DNA from: Croceicoccus hydrothermalis
Lineage (GTDB): Bacteria > Pseudomonadota > Alphaproteobacteria > Sphingomonadales > Sphingomonadaceae
Direction of reading: 5' to 3'
Length of the DNA stretch: 64,000 bases
Assembly (NCBI RefSeq): GCF_022378335.1
Contig: NZ_JAIQCI010000011.1
Location: forward strand, 1 to 64,000
In this document: positions 32,209 through 41,759 of the stretch, in pieces
How the letters are laid out: every line of letters begins with the position of its first letter
Numbering within the stretch: position 1 is the first letter of the stretch
Made by a program: the position numbers and the translations under genes
Notes under the pieces: model-generated
What the model saw: the letters and a program-made list of their open reading frames with translations, nothing else
Told to the model about the DNA's origin: nothing
Databases searched by the model: none

Positions 32209-35178
32209 ATGGCGCGGCGGCGATTATTGACCGGAGAAGAAAGGCGTCGCCTGTTCGATATCCCCCATGACGAAACCGCGATCGTCGGCCACTATACCCT
32301 TGCCGCCGAGGATCTCGAACTGGTCGGTCGCCGCTATCGCCCTGCCAACCGCCTCGGTCTGGCAACGCAGATCGCGCTTATGCGGCATCCCGGCTTCGGT
32401 TTGCAGCCCGACGTCGACGTCCCCGATGCGGTCCTTCACTATCTCGCCGCCCAGCTCTTCGTCGATGTTGATGCGTTCGCCGACTATGGCCAGCGCGCGC
32501 AAACACGTAACGATCATGCCGACATTGCGGCACGGCATCTGGGGCTACACCCTTTTCGGCGAGGGGATATACCGCTCGCGCTCGATCTCGCCGCAAGAGC
32601 TGCGGAGCGGACCGATCGGGGCGAACCTATTGTCCGCGCATTGATGGAGGGGCTGAAGCAGGAACGCTTCATTCTTCCATCGGCAGACACGCTCGAACGT
32701 GCGGGCCTCGCCGGCAGGGCACGCGCCCGCAAAGCCGCGGCGGCGCTCATTGTCGAAAGCCTGGGTCATGCCGAACTGGCGCGGATCGATGATCTGATCG
32801 TCAACAACAGCGACTTCGGCATGACGCCGCTGGCCTGGCTGCGCAATTTCGAGGAAGCGCCCACCACGGCGAACATCAACGGGCTGCTGGAACGGCTACG
32901 CTATGTGCGCGGAATCGGCATCGACCCGGCGATCGGCGCGAAAATCCCCGACTTCCGGTTCGCGCAGTTCATGCGCGAAGGTGGCGTTGCGCCGGCGTTC
33001 CTGCTCTCCGATTATAGCCTTAACAGGCGCCGCGCGACGCTGATCGCGGCGGTCATCGACCTCGATGCCAGGCTCGCCGATGGTGCGATCCAGATGTTAG
33101 ACAGGCTTGTCGGAAGCCTGTTCACACGGGCGCGGCGCGGGCGGGAAAGGCGCTATCAGGACAGCATCCGCTCGGTCGGCGAACTTATGCGGCTGTTCGG
33201 CGCGACGATCGCCGCGCTGGGAGAGGCGGTCGAACATGGCGGTAATCCGCTCGAACTGATCGACGAAGCGGTAGGCTGGCACAGACTGGTCGCAGCCAAA
33301 TCGCAGGTCGATGCGCTGGCCGAGCTGGCGGGCGAAGATGCGCTTGTCGCGGCGACTGGTCGCTATGCGACGCTGCGGCGGTTCAGCCCGGCTTTCCTCG
33401 ATACATTCACGTTCAAGGCATCGGGGAGCGGATCGCAACTGGTCAAGGCCATCGAGGTCATCCGCGATACCAATGCCCGCAAGGCCCGCAGCCTGCCCGA
33501 GGGCGTTCCGCTCCCATTCGCCAACCGGCAGTGGAAGCGCCTCATCACCGAAGGTGGCCAGGTCGATCGCCGGCGATACGAGACGGCCATCATGGCCACG
33601 CTGCGCGATCGGTTGCGCGCCGGCGACATATGGGTCGAAGGAACCCGCAATTATCGCCGCTTCGACACCTATTTGCTGAGTCGACGCGATGCCGATAAGG
33701 TGGCCGACAGCCTGCCATTCCAGACCGATGCGGCCGCCTATCTGGAGGAGCGGGCAAGGACGCTCGACTGGCGGCTGCGCCGTTTCGCCAAGCAACTCAA
33801 GGCGAACAGGCTCGCGGGCGTGGCGCTCGAACGCGACCGGCTCAAGCTGCAACCCATGCCGGCGATCACTCCACCCGAGGCGGAGGCTCTCGATCGCAGG
33901 CTCGACGCCTTGCTTCCGCGCGTGCGGATCACCGAACTCCTGGTCGAGGTGGCCGAGCGCACCGGGTTCCTGAGCGCATTTCGCGATCTTCGGTCCGGCA
34001 AGGAGCATGACAACCCGCACGCGATCCTCGCCGCCATTCTCGCTGATGGATCGAATCTGGGTCTAGAGCGCATGGCCAACGCCAGCGACGGGGTGAGCTA
34101 CGCCCAGCTTGCCTGGACCCACAACTGGTATTTGTCGCCCGAAAACTATCAGGCCGCGTTGGGGATGATCGTTGCCGCGCACCATGATCTTCCTTTCACG
34201 CGCCATTGGGGAGCCGGCACTAGTTCATCCTCCGATGGGCAGTTCTTCCGCTCGGGCCGCAACCGATCGGCGGCGGCCGACATCAATGCGAAATATGGCA
34301 GCGAGCCGGGCCTGAAGATCTACTCCCACCTGTCCGATCATTTTGCCTCGTTCGGATCGCGGATCATGTCGGCCACCGCCGGCGAGGCCCCCTACGTGCT
34401 GGATGGCCTGATGCTCGGCGCCGGCGCGCTACCGCTGCATGAGCATTACACTGATACCGGCGGCGCGACGGACCATGTCTTTGCCCTTTGCCATCTTCTC
34501 GGCTTCCGGTTCGTGCCCCGTCTGCGCGACATCGCCGACCGGAAACTCGGCTCGATCGCCGCGCCTTCGACCTACAAAGGCATCGAAAGCCTCATGGGCC
34601 GCACGATCAAGACGGCGGCGATCGAAGCCGATTGGGATGACATCGTCAGGATCGTCGCCTCCATTAAGGAAGGAGCCGTTGCGCCCTCCGCGATCCTGCG
34701 CAAGCTGGCCGCCTACAAGCGCCAGAACAGGCTGGATTTTGCGCTGGCCGAACTCGGCCGCATCGAGCGGACGCTATTTGCGCTCGACTGGCTTGAACAG
34801 CCCGACTTGCGTCGCGCCTGCCAGGCCGGCCTCAATAAAGGCGAAGCACGTCATACCCTTGCCGCCGCGATCTACACCAACCGACAGGGGCGGTTCACCG
34901 ATCGCTCGATCGAGAATCAGGAATATCGGGCATCGGGCCTCAATCTGCTGATCGCGGCGATTTCTTACTGGAACACCGTCTATATGGACAGGGCCGCCCA
35001 GCATCTCCAATCATCCGGCGGCACCTTCGATGATGCGCTGCTTGCCCATCTCTCGCCGATGGGCTGGGTGCATATCAGTTTGACCGGCGACTATCTGTGG
35101 CAAAGGGCAAACCGGCTCTCCCCTGGCGAGTTCCGCACCCTCAACGATCCCATGGCCCGCCTCAAACTCGTGGCATAG
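32209..35178 (+). CDS. tnpA: Tn3-family transposase
   Basis: A full-length 989-residue transposase. The N-terminus (MARRRLLTGEERRRLFDIP and LGLATQIALMRHPGF) matches the DUF4158 DNA-binding region. The DDE catalytic domain occupies the last 400 residues, including TDHVFALCHLLGFRFVPRLRDI and the terminal WHISL-type segment (GWVHISLTGDYLW). GAGG precedes the ATG. The stop lies five bases from the right inverted repeat. No disabling change was seen, so the element may be active. Confidence 0.95.
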   Translation: MARRRLLTGEERRRLFDIPHDETAIVGHYTLAAEDLELVGRRYRPANRLGLATQIALMRHPGFGLQPDVDVPDAVLHYLAAQLFVDVDAFADYGQRAQTRNDHADIAARHLGLHPFRRGDIPLALDLAARAAERTDRGEPIVRALMEGLKQERFILPSADTLERAGLAGRARARKAAAALIVESLGHAELARIDDLIVNNSDFGMTPLAWLRNFEEAPTTANINGLLERLRYVRGIGIDPAIGAKIPDFRFAQFMREGGVAPAFLLSDYSLNRRRATLIAAVIDLDARLADGAIQMLDRLVGSLFTRARRGRERRYQDSIRSVGELMRLFGATIAALGEAVEHGGNPLELIDEAVGWHRLVAAKSQVDALAELAGEDALVAATGRYATLRRFSPAFLDTFTFKASGSGSQLVKAIEVIRDTNARKARSLPEGVPLPFANRQWKRLITEGGQVDRRRYETAIMATLRDRLRAGDIWVEGTRNYRRFDTYLLSRRDADKVADSLPFQTDAAAYLEERARTLDWRLRRFAKQLKANRLAGVALERDRLKLQPMPAITPPEAEALDRRLDALLPRVRITELLVEVAERTGFLSAFRDLRSGKEHDNPHAILAAILADGSNLGLERMANASDGVSYAQLAWTHNWYLSPENYQAALGMIVAAHHDLPFTRHWGAGTSSSSDGQFFRSGRNRSAAADINAKYGSEPGLKIYSHLSDHFASFGSRIMSATAGEAPYVLDGLMLGAGALPLHEHYTDTGGATDHVFALCHLLGFRFVPRLRDIADRKLGSIAAPSTYKGIESLMGRTIKTAAIEADWDDIVRIVASIKEGAVAPSAILRKLAAYKRQNRLDFALAELGRIERTLFALDWLEQPDLRRACQAGLNKGEARHTLAAAIYTNRQGRFTDRSIENQEYRASGLNLLIAAISYWNTVYMDRAAQHLQSSGGTFDDALLAHLSPMGWVHISLTGDYLWQRANRLSPGEFRTLNDPMARLKLVA

Positions 35179-35183
35179 CCAGT

Positions 35184-35238
35184 GTTCTCATTATGTCCGC
35201 CAAATCGTTGTCTGGCGCACAAACCTTGAGGTGACGCC
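35184..35238 (-). repeat. Tn3 right terminal inverted repeat
   Basis: Reverse complement of the left repeat with two mismatches. It ends GAGGTGACGCC and is followed by the target duplication TCAGA (35239-35243). Confidence 0.95.
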
Positions 35239-35371
35239 TCAGAGCAGGCGCGAAAGCTTCATAGACACCGCAGATGCGGAACGATCGATTGCATCGGTTC
35301 GGCGACGCAGAGCCAGCGCAAACAAGCGGATCGGGGTCGCTTACCGGCTCCGTGATACGTCAACGCCATAA
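35239..35371 (+). pseudogene. WGR-domain gene, 3' part (split by Tn3)
   Basis: After removing one TCAGA copy, the frame from the 5' part continues here as GQSRRESFIDTADAERSIAS, then a basic stretch and KRIGVAYRLRD, ending at TAA 35369-35371. FIDTADAE and the terminal IGVAYR match the second half of WGR domains. Restored length is 92 residues. Confidence 0.85.
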
Positions 35372-35409
35372 AAGTACGCTGACCCGGCTAGACGGTTCGC
35401 CACAATCGA

Positions 35410-37866
35410 TCAGATAGTGATTACCTGGGCTGCATTCATCGTCGCTACGCTCGTCTCAATTTCAGTATAGAGGTCAGCTTCGATTCCATGGGCGTCGATC
35501 TCTACGACCAGGGCAAAACGCACTTCAGGCTCTTCCTCGCGTAGCCTCGATTTGGACTTCCACCACCCGGCAACCGGATGGACGGCCAAGAGATTGCGAC
35601 GAGCAAGGTCCGATGCTTTGCAAGTAAGTTGGTCGATATGGAGAGAACCAACATCGCGCCGGTCGCTACCGTACTCCCAAAGGTCATCTTCCTCGACCTG
35701 GGGGCCGACGGCCTCGACTGCCTTGCTGATGCGCGCCATGAACTGCTGCGCCCCTTCGCCAGCCCGGTTCAGCTTGAACCGAAGATTATGTGATGCGTAG
35801 CGGTATCGTGAACCACGAGACGCCTCGGATGGATTAGGCGCGACGAAGGAGCTGAGCGCGACCCGAAGGGTGACGTTCGCCGTTCCAAGCTTCCGCAATT
35901 CTTCAACCGGCCAGGGCAGAGTGAAAACGCGCATCTCTTTGTGGACGTCATCTCCCGACTCCGCTGAGATACCATAAGGCGTGATGACGTCCTGCACGAT
36001 CATGGTGAGAGCGTTTGAAGCGCTGCGGCGGGCTCTCTCGAGATCGGGGACCCCATAACCGTAACGCTGGAACAGGCGGGCGTAGCTTCCTTTATTAGGA
36101 TTTGGTGGCAGATGTGATCGCATCTGCGGGGTCCACCGCGCAGAGCCAACATACAGCGCTCGCACGCTTTCGGGCCAAAGCAGCGGATAGTCCGACCAAA
36201 GCTCTGTTATCTGCTTTGCGGCGATCGCCGTCGCGGCGCTCGTATCGTGAGTAAAGCTGAATGATCTTTGCGGATATGTATGGTTGGTCGTGAGCAAGGA
36301 AAGATAACCATGGCGCATCGGCGGCGGCGCAGCGCCGACAGCCCAGTTACCGCCCTCAAGGACGATATCGGGTTTGAGCGGCCAGGTGGAAGACCAAGAT
36401 GCTGTCCGTGAGCTTGGCGACAAATCGCCGTGGGGCGCAACGGCAGCTACACCTTCGTCCGCCGGCACCATCGTTTTTTCCGTGTAGGCGCCGACGCTTA
36501 TGACGTTCCAAGCCTGCGCCGGGGATTCTAGCTCGTTGTCAGCATGGTCGCAAGTATCCAGGTATTGGCCGCCGGTGAAGGTGAAATTGTTGGTGTTGCC
36601 CGCAGAAACCAGAATCAGGCGCGGGTCAGACCGCTTGCCTGAGACGCCTGCAGCAAGCTGATCAACTTCGGTTGACCATGAGGTTGGAGCGCCATCATGC
36701 GGCGTGTCCTCATCAGTTGTCACGGCCAGGGTGAAGGTCCGCCGACGAACCGACTGTTCTACTGTATCAATCGCTTGGCGCGTTACAGCGCCTAGCAAGT
36801 GATGGGGATTACGCCCGGCGTCAGGCAAAAGCTTCACCGATTCAAGGCGGTGTGAAACGAAGACCGGTTCTGCAGTATACAAAACCGAAATGAGATCTCC
36901 GAACAACGCCAAGCCGGCAAGTTGAGTGCCATGACCCTTTATGTCTTCAAGACCCCAGGCGGGGTCAGCGGCATGTCGGTCCTGTGCCGGCAAGACAGGA
37001 GCAATTAGCGGATGGGCGCGACTGACGCCCGTGTCCAACAAAGTCACATAGCCCCCGTCCAAGGCGCCGAGATAGCTCGTGCGGTCGCCGAGCTCCTCAA
37101 CCCAGGCAGCTTGTTCCACAACATCCAGAGCGTCGAAGAATTCGGCGGTTACAGCAGGTGCGGCCAAAGCGCGAACCCCACCAAGTCTTCTCACGGCGAG
37201 CGCGAGGTGCTCTTGTGTTGCATAACCGACAACGACAACATCTTCCGGAAATCGCAAGCGGTCGGTGTTGACTACAACATGATAGTCGACTGCACTCGCC
37301 ACAAAGGCTTCTGCCTTGTCGGGATCAAGCCAGATTTCCCAATGCACTGCACCCTTATCTGAAGGGAACTTTGTCTGCGGTCCGCGCCACAAAGCGCGCA
37401 AGCCGGCCTCGGTGATCGCCGCGAGGCTCTGTACGAGATTGGCATTCTTAGGGCGGCCGGGAATTATCTCACCGTCCTTCTCCCTATCGTTCGTATTCTC
37501 CGTCTCGAACTCCGCGATTTTCTTCCGGAGCTTCTCGACACCCCTGGCTGTCGCGAAAACTGTTGCCGTCTCGGTTGAGCCCTCATCACTGGACTTCGTG
37601 TCGGTGCGCAGCAGCTCGATGCCGCTTGAGCCAAGGCTGTCCTTGGTCAAAGGCTCATTCGGCCGACCCAACACCTCGAGATAAACACCCGGGAGACCGC
37701 CGGCAGTTACATCAGGAAGTCGATCGAGAGCTTGCAGTAGAGCTTGAGCGTGCCCAGCACGATCGAGGACATCACTCGGCTTCTTGCCGCCGCCGCCCGT
37801 CTTCGTTCGAAACGGGAATGCCCTTCCGAGATCTTTTAGAAGAAAGTGACTCAGGTTTCGTGGCAT
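35410..37866 (-). CDS. S8 subtilisin-like serine protease (IetS-like)
   Basis: An 818-residue subtilase with an intact triad: Asp278 (TLLDTGVSRAHP), His312 (GHGTQLAGLALFG) and Ser543 (HDTSAATAIAA). The oxyanion Asn lies in SAGNTNN. There is no signal peptide, so it acts in the cytoplasm. About 250 N-terminal residues precede the protease domain and a beta-rich C-terminal region follows. The upstream AAA ATPase gene overlaps it by 95 bases. Paired AAA ATPase and subtilase genes are known as IetAS, a plasmid stability/incompatibility pair of agrobacterial Ti plasmids, and have been reported among anti-phage systems. Here the protease would be the effector. Confidence 0.85.
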   Translation of the reverse strand: MPRNLSHFLLKDLGRAFPFRTKTGGGGKKPSDVLDRAGHAQALLQALDRLPDVTAGGLPGVYLEVLGRPNEPLTKDSLGSSGIELLRTDTKSSDEGSTETATVFATARGVEKLRKKIAEFETENTNDREKDGEIIPGRPKNANLVQSLAAITEAGLRALWRGPQTKFPSDKGAVHWEIWLDPDKAEAFVASAVDYHVVVNTDRLRFPEDVVVVGYATQEHLALAVRRLGGVRALAAPAVTAEFFDALDVVEQAAWVEELGDRTSYLGALDGGYVTLLDTGVSRAHPLIAPVLPAQDRHAADPAWGLEDIKGHGTQLAGLALFGDLISVLYTAEPVFVSHRLESVKLLPDAGRNPHHLLGAVTRQAIDTVEQSVRRRTFTLAVTTDEDTPHDGAPTSWSTEVDQLAAGVSGKRSDPRLILVSAGNTNNFTFTGGQYLDTCDHADNELESPAQAWNVISVGAYTEKTMVPADEGVAAVAPHGDLSPSSRTASWSSTWPLKPDIVLEGGNWAVGAAPPPMRHGYLSLLTTNHTYPQRSFSFTHDTSAATAIAAKQITELWSDYPLLWPESVRALYVGSARWTPQMRSHLPPNPNKGSYARLFQRYGYGVPDLERARRSASNALTMIVQDVITPYGISAESGDDVHKEMRVFTLPWPVEELRKLGTANVTLRVALSSFVAPNPSEASRGSRYRYASHNLRFKLNRAGEGAQQFMARISKAVEAVGPQVEEDDLWEYGSDRRDVGSLHIDQLTCKASDLARRNLLAVHPVAGWWKSKSRLREEEPEVRFALVVEIDAHGIEADLYTEIETSVATMNAAQVITI

Positions 37867-38857
37867 TCGCGTCTCTTCCTAGCCCCTGTAGCGAGCGACG
37901 GCGCCCCAGCGAGTTTACCAGATCAAGTGTTGTTATGCTGTTTCTGTCGCCGAGGACGGCGCGACGCGCAGCATCCTCAGCAGCTGCTACGACATCGGCA
38001 GTCGACAAGCCCGCAGCGCAATCGGTGATCTTCCGCCACGACAAGCGCGAGAGAGAGAAGCCAATCAGACGGCGTTCGAGCGCCTCACGGATGGATGCAG
38101 CGTCTGGCAGTTCATAGGAGAGAACGAGGTCAAAACGCCGGAGGACCGCTCGGTCGAGGATCTCCGCAAGATTTGTCGTGGCGACCACGATCGATGGTCC
38201 GGTATCCTCCTCGAGAAACTGAAGAAACGAATTCAGGACTCGACGCGCTTCGCCGACGTCGTTTCCGTCGCCTCTCGCGGCCGCGAGAGCATCGATCTCG
38301 TCAAACAGGTAAACTCCGCGCGTCGTCTTAATCGCGTCAAACACCAGTTTGAGCTTCTGAGCGGTTTCGCCCATGAATTTCGTGATGAGCCCGTGCAGCA
38401 TCACCGAAAACAGAGGAAACTGGAGTTCGCCTGCCAGGCTGTGCGCGCTCATTGTTTTGCCGGTTCCGGGCGGCCCAGAAAGCAGGATCCGCCGTCGCGG
38501 CTTCAGCCCCTTTTCCTCAAGCTTCTCGCGCATCCTCGTCTCGACGACGATGTGAGCCAATTCCTCCCCGATGAGGGGCGGCAGAATGACGCTATTCAGC
38601 CTTTCGCTGGGATACGAGGCGACCAAAAACTGCGCCAGATCGCCGCGGGGTGCTGCAATCGGAGTGAGGTTTGGCGTTCGAGCTTCTGCCCTAGGCATCT
38701 GGCCGGCGTCGGCCCACTGGCGCAATTGCTCGGCCAGACGCTTATGCCCCTTCTGCTCCTCTGCAGCTGACAGCTGCATCGCGAGATCGAAGAAGCGATC
38801 GGAATCCCCCTCCGCGTGGCTCTTGATGAGACCTATGAGCTGCTGCGCTGACGCCAT
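37772..38857 (-). CDS. AAA ATPase paired with subtilase (IetA-like)
   Basis: A 361-residue AAA protein. Walker A GPPGTGKT is at 128-135, Walker B LFDEIDAL at about 184-191, the sensor-1 region reads VVATTN, and arginine-finger candidates lie in VLRRFDLVLSY. The helical N-terminal 60 residues may bind partners. It precedes the subtilase in the same transcript and the genes overlap by 95 bases, unusually long, suggesting strict co-expression. In the IetAS pair this is the regulatory or neutralising component. Confidence 0.85.
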   Translation of the reverse strand: MASAQQLIGLIKSHAEGDSDRFFDLAMQLSAAEEQKGHKRLAEQLRQWADAGQMPRAEARTPNLTPIAAPRGDLAQFLVASYPSERLNSVILPPLIGEELAHIVVETRMREKLEEKGLKPRRRILLSGPPGTGKTMSAHSLAGELQFPLFSVMLHGLITKFMGETAQKLKLVFDAIKTTRGVYLFDEIDALAAARGDGNDVGEARRVLNSFLQFLEEDTGPSIVVATTNLAEILDRAVLRRFDLVLSYELPDAASIREALERRLIGFSLSRLSWRKITDCAAGLSTADVVAAAEDAARRAVLGDRNSITTLDLVNSLGRRRSLQGLGRDANATKPESLSSKRSRKGIPVSNEDGRRRQEAE

Positions 38858-38967
38858 TATAAAGGTATATAGCGGATTTGCTAACGATACACCCCTAATT
38901 CGGCCTGCGATAAGCCACGACGGTCGTCAGCTGAAAACACGAAATTGCAGAGGGTCTAAGCTCTTTC

Positions 38968-38982
38968 GTTCCCATTCTGTTC
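38968..38982 (+). promoter_or_regulatory. SOS (LexA) box upstream of umuDC
   Basis: GTTC-CCATTCT-GTTC matches the alphaproteobacterial LexA operator GTTC-N7-GTTC exactly. It lies 43 bases before the umuD-like start, so the cassette should be induced by DNA damage. Confidence 0.8.
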
Positions 38983-39024
38983 CGACATCGGCTAGAGCTC
39001 CTTCGTTGAAAGGATGCTTACCCG

Positions 39025-39447
39025 ATGCCTGTCTCCCTGGTCGATCTTGAATGGACCCACCTTCCATCGCAGCACCATGTTGCACTCAACAGCCTGCCTG
39101 CCGGCTTCCCGAGCCCGGCAGAGGGCGAAGAAGACGATCCGATCGACATCACCAGCTGGCTGATCGAGAAGCCCGCAGCATCCTACCTCATGCGCGTCCA
39201 AGGATCATCCATGTCGGGTGCCGCCATCAATGACGGCGATCTGGTGGTGGTGAGCCGTGCAGAGCGACCCCGACCGGGCCACATCGTGGTCGCAGTCGTG
39301 CACGGGGAACGAACATTGAAGCGCCTCAAGCGGCTCGATGATCGACTTTGGCTGATCCCCGAAGCCGAAGGCTATCCGCACACGCTCGTCGACGAATATG
39401 TCGAGATTTGGGGCGTGGTGGTCGGACTCGCGCGCAAGTACCGATGA
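39025..39447 (+). CDS. umuD: UmuD-like S24 peptidase
   Basis: A 140-residue protein aligned with UmuD. The self-cleavage region reads [11 protein letters not shown], with Ala26-Gly27 at the position of the Escherichia coli Cys24-Gly25 site. The catalytic Ser62 lies in QGSSMS and the Lys99 in GERTLKRL. RecA-stimulated cleavage would yield UmuD', the partner of UmuC in DNA polymerase V. Its stop overlaps the umuC start (ATGA). The SOS box upstream predicts damage induction. Mobile elements often carry this pair to tolerate damage during transfer. Confidence 0.9.
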   Translation: MPVSLVDLEWTHLPSQHHVALNSLPAGFPSPAEGEEDDPIDITSWLIEKPAASYLMRVQGSSMSGAAINDGDLVVVSRAERPRPGHIVVAVVHGERTLKRLKRLDDRLWLIPEAEGYPHTLVDEYVEIWGVVVGLARKYR

Positions 39448-40724
39448 GCGGCCTCATTGCGCTGTGTGATTGCAACTCGTTCTACGTCTCGGCCGAGCGG
39501 GTAATGGACCTGTCGCTCCGCGGCATTCCGACGATCGTAGCCTCAAACAACGACGGATGCGCCGTCGCACGCTCCGACGAAGCCAAATCCCTTGGCATCA
39601 AGATGGGCGATCCGCTTCACTTGATCGCCGACAAAATCAAGCGGCACGGAATCGCCGTCCGATCCTCCAATTACACGCTGTACGCGGACATGCAGCGGCG
39701 CGTCATCGCTGCGACCGAGCCGTTCGCCCGCGACATCGAGATCTACTCGATCGACGAGAACTTCCTCGATCTAACCGGATTCGAACACCTCGATCTGGTC
39801 GACCATTGCCAGAAGCTGCGCGCCAACATCCTCCAATGGACCACAATCCCGACCTGCGTCGGCATCGGAGCCACGAAAACGCTCGCGAAGCTGGGCAATG
39901 CAGCAGCGAAGAAGAACCCAATTTTCCACGGAGTTGCGGACCTGAGCGACGAACATATTCGTCGCTACGTCATGGATCGCATTGAAGTCGCGGATGTGTG
40001 GGGAGTGGGGGCGGCGACAGCGAGAAAACTGGCCGGTCTCGGCATCTCAACGGCGGGAGAACTGCGGGACATGCCGTTGAGGCAGGCGAGAGGAATGGGG
40101 ACGGTGGTTCTGGAGCGTCTCGTCGCGGAACTGAATGGTGTGCAGGCGGACGTGGTGGAGCTCGTCGCTCCTGCAAAGAAGGGGATGGCTGTGACGCGAT
40201 CGTTCGGACGGCCTGTCACGTCTCTCGAGGATCTCATGGGCGCCGTCTCGCAATTTGCCATGCGCGCCGGCGAGAAATTGCGCGCGCACGGCCTGGTCGC
40301 CGGCAGGCTGACTGCGTTCTTCCACACGAACCGCTTCAAGCCAGATCGGCCGCAGCACTCCGTTGGGCGCGGCGTCTCATTGCAGCCCATGACCAGCGAC
40401 AGCTTCGAATTGATCGCCGCCGCCCGCGCAGCAGTCGAACGTGCCTATCGTGATGGCTACGAATACACAAAAGCGGGTGTCATGCTCGAGCAGCTCGTCT
40501 CCGAAGAGTCACGTCCGCGCACGTTGTTCGAGGATATAGAAGGTCGCGAACGCAAGGTGCGCCTCATGCACGCGCTCGACCAGATCAACGGAAAGTTCGG
40601 CCGAATGACGGCTGTTCCTGGCTCGCAGGGCTTTGATCGGCCGTGGAAGATGCGCGCCGACATGAAATCACCTGCCTGGACGACCCGAATAGACGAGTTG
40701 CCCATCGTCAAAGCAACCAGCTAG
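39444..40724 (+). CDS. umuC: Y-family DNA polymerase V subunit UmuC
   Basis: A 426-residue Y-family polymerase. Asp9 ([15 protein letters not shown]) and Asp104/Glu105 ([10 protein letters not shown]) form the metal site. Residues 27-45 ([19 protein letters not shown]) and 73-90 match the fingers and palm. Helix-hairpin-helix ([17 protein letters not shown]) and little-finger regions follow. ATG 39444 overlaps the umuD stop. Together with UmuD' it performs error-prone translesion synthesis. Confidence 0.93.
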   Translation: MSGLIALCDCNSFYVSAERVMDLSLRGIPTIVASNNDGCAVARSDEAKSLGIKMGDPLHLIADKIKRHGIAVRSSNYTLYADMQRRVIAATEPFARDIEIYSIDENFLDLTGFEHLDLVDHCQKLRANILQWTTIPTCVGIGATKTLAKLGNAAAKKNPIFHGVADLSDEHIRRYVMDRIEVADVWGVGAATARKLAGLGISTAGELRDMPLRQARGMGTVVLERLVAELNGVQADVVELVAPAKKGMAVTRSFGRPVTSLEDLMGAVSQFAMRAGEKLRAHGLVAGRLTAFFHTNRFKPDRPQHSVGRGVSLQPMTSDSFELIAAARAAVERAYRDGYEYTKAGVMLEQLVSEESRPRTLFEDIEGRERKVRLMHALDQINGKFGRMTAVPGSQGFDRPWKMRADMKSPAWTTRIDELPIVKATS

Positions 40725-40733
40725 GATCGCTGT

Positions 40734-41357
40734 ATGTGCAACCGATACAGAATGAGCGCGTCCGATCGCGACCTGGCCGAACGCTATGGAGCGCCGCTGC
40801 TGGACGAGGACCTGACGCTTCCCGGCGGCGAACTCTTCCCGAAGCGGCCTGCCTGGGTGGTCCGGCAGAGTGCCGGGGAGCGGAAACTCGACGTCATGAA
40901 GTGGGGTTTCCCGCTAGAGGTATCTGGTCCGCGCGGAGGAACTACCAAAGCGGTGACGAACGTGCGCAACTATACATCGCAATTCTGGCGATCGGCGCTC
41001 AAGGATCCGGAGCGCCGCTGCCTGGTCCCCGTCACGGCCTTCAGCGAATACGGGCCAGGTCCGAAGGGCGGCAAGCCGCTCTACTGGTTCGACCTTCCTT
41101 CGCGGCCAATCTTCAGCTTCGCGGGAGTGTGGCGACCGGCAGAGGACGGGGCGGTCTTCGCCTTCCTCACCACCGAAGCGAACAGCGTAGTGGAGCCGAT
41201 CCACCCCAAGGCAATGCCCGTCATCCTTCACGATGAGGACGAGGAGAAGTGGCTGACGGCCCAGATGGAGGATGCTTTAGATTTAGCAGAACCCTTTCCG
41301 GCGCAGCTCATGAACGTCGCTCAAGATCCGAACAAAGGAAAGCCTGCAAGCGAATAG
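40734..41357 (+). CDS. SRAP (YedK/HMCES-like) abasic-site protein
   Basis: A 207-residue SRAP-domain protein. Cys2 follows the initiator Met (MCNRYRM) and would form a thiazolidine link to abasic sites in single-stranded DNA. The other family residues are visible: Asn in TNVRNYTSQFW, Glu in TAFSEYGP and His in PIHPKAMPVIL. It lies ten bases after umuC, so it should share the SOS promoter. It would shield abasic sites exposed during strand transfer or SOS repair. Confidence 0.92.
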   Translation: MCNRYRMSASDRDLAERYGAPLLDEDLTLPGGELFPKRPAWVVRQSAGERKLDVMKWGFPLEVSGPRGGTTKAVTNVRNYTSQFWRSALKDPERRCLVPVTAFSEYGPGPKGGKPLYWFDLPSRPIFSFAGVWRPAEDGAVFAFLTTEANSVVEPIHPKAMPVILHDEDEEKWLTAQMEDALDLAEPFPAQLMNVAQDPNKGKPASE

Positions 41358-41363
41358 ACCTGC

Positions 41364-41750
41364 CTATCTCCAGGGCAGGACGGTCCCGGTCTGCAACAAG
41401 GCTGCGCCGAGATCACGGCCGTCCGCCAACCGGCAAGAGGCGACCACTCTGTCGTAGCTAGTCCCTTGCTGAATGCACCGCATAGCAGGATAGCGAACGC
41501 GGATATGACCACTTCTCAAGGTGCCCCTGCTGCCGCCCAAAAGCTCGACAAGGGCGTCACGGGCATCAATTCCGGATGCTGTAGGGCAGGGATGACCGCG
41601 GCGGCAGGTGCCGTCGATTTCTCGAGCAGCAACGTCAGCAAGCCTGATCTTGGGCCCTTCCGCACACCATATCGGTCCATCGCCGTCATAAACGGCGGTA
41701 GGGGTGCAGGAGAATGCTCCGGCTGCTACGATCGCCAAAATCATTGACAT
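41364..41750 (-). CDS. Secreted thermonuclease-like protein
   Basis: A 128-residue protein with a short signal segment (MSMILAIVAAGAFSC). The staphylococcal-nuclease-like motifs include VYDGDG, KIRLADVAAREIDG, and a C-terminal SYDRVVASCRLADGRDLGAALLQTG. Five Cys residues may form disulfides. The catalytic pattern Asp/Arg/Glu is present in recognisable form but the domain is short. It is convergent with the SRAP gene, six bases apart. Confidence 0.7.
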   Translation of the reverse strand: MSMILAIVAAGAFSCTPTAVYDGDGPIWCAEGPKIRLADVAAREIDGTCRRGHPCPTASGIDARDALVELLGGSRGTLRSGHIRVRYPAMRCIQQGTSYDRVVASCRLADGRDLGAALLQTGTVLPWR

Positions 41751-41759
41751 TACCTTGCT

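Larger units (their letters stand above)
22801..35238. mobile_element. Tn3-family transposon with chromate-resistance cargo
   Basis: The borders are set by 55-base terminal inverted repeats (22801-22855 and 35184-35238, 53 of 55 identical, outer end GGCGTCACCTCAAGG) and the 5-base target duplication TCAGA at 22796-22800 and 35239-35243, as expected for Tn3. The element is 12,438 bp. At its right end are divergent tnpR and tnpA with a res region between them. The cargo is a Rap1a-like gene, a PepSY-like gene, a DUF1259 gene, chrB, chrA, a superoxide dismutase and a Cj0069-family gene broken by two insertion sequences. The left end also holds a remnant of a second tnpA tail. Confidence 0.95.

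Noticed and set aside
33097-34020. Minus-strand frame opposite tnpA
   Set aside because: It is a shadow of the transposase frame and has no recognisable features.
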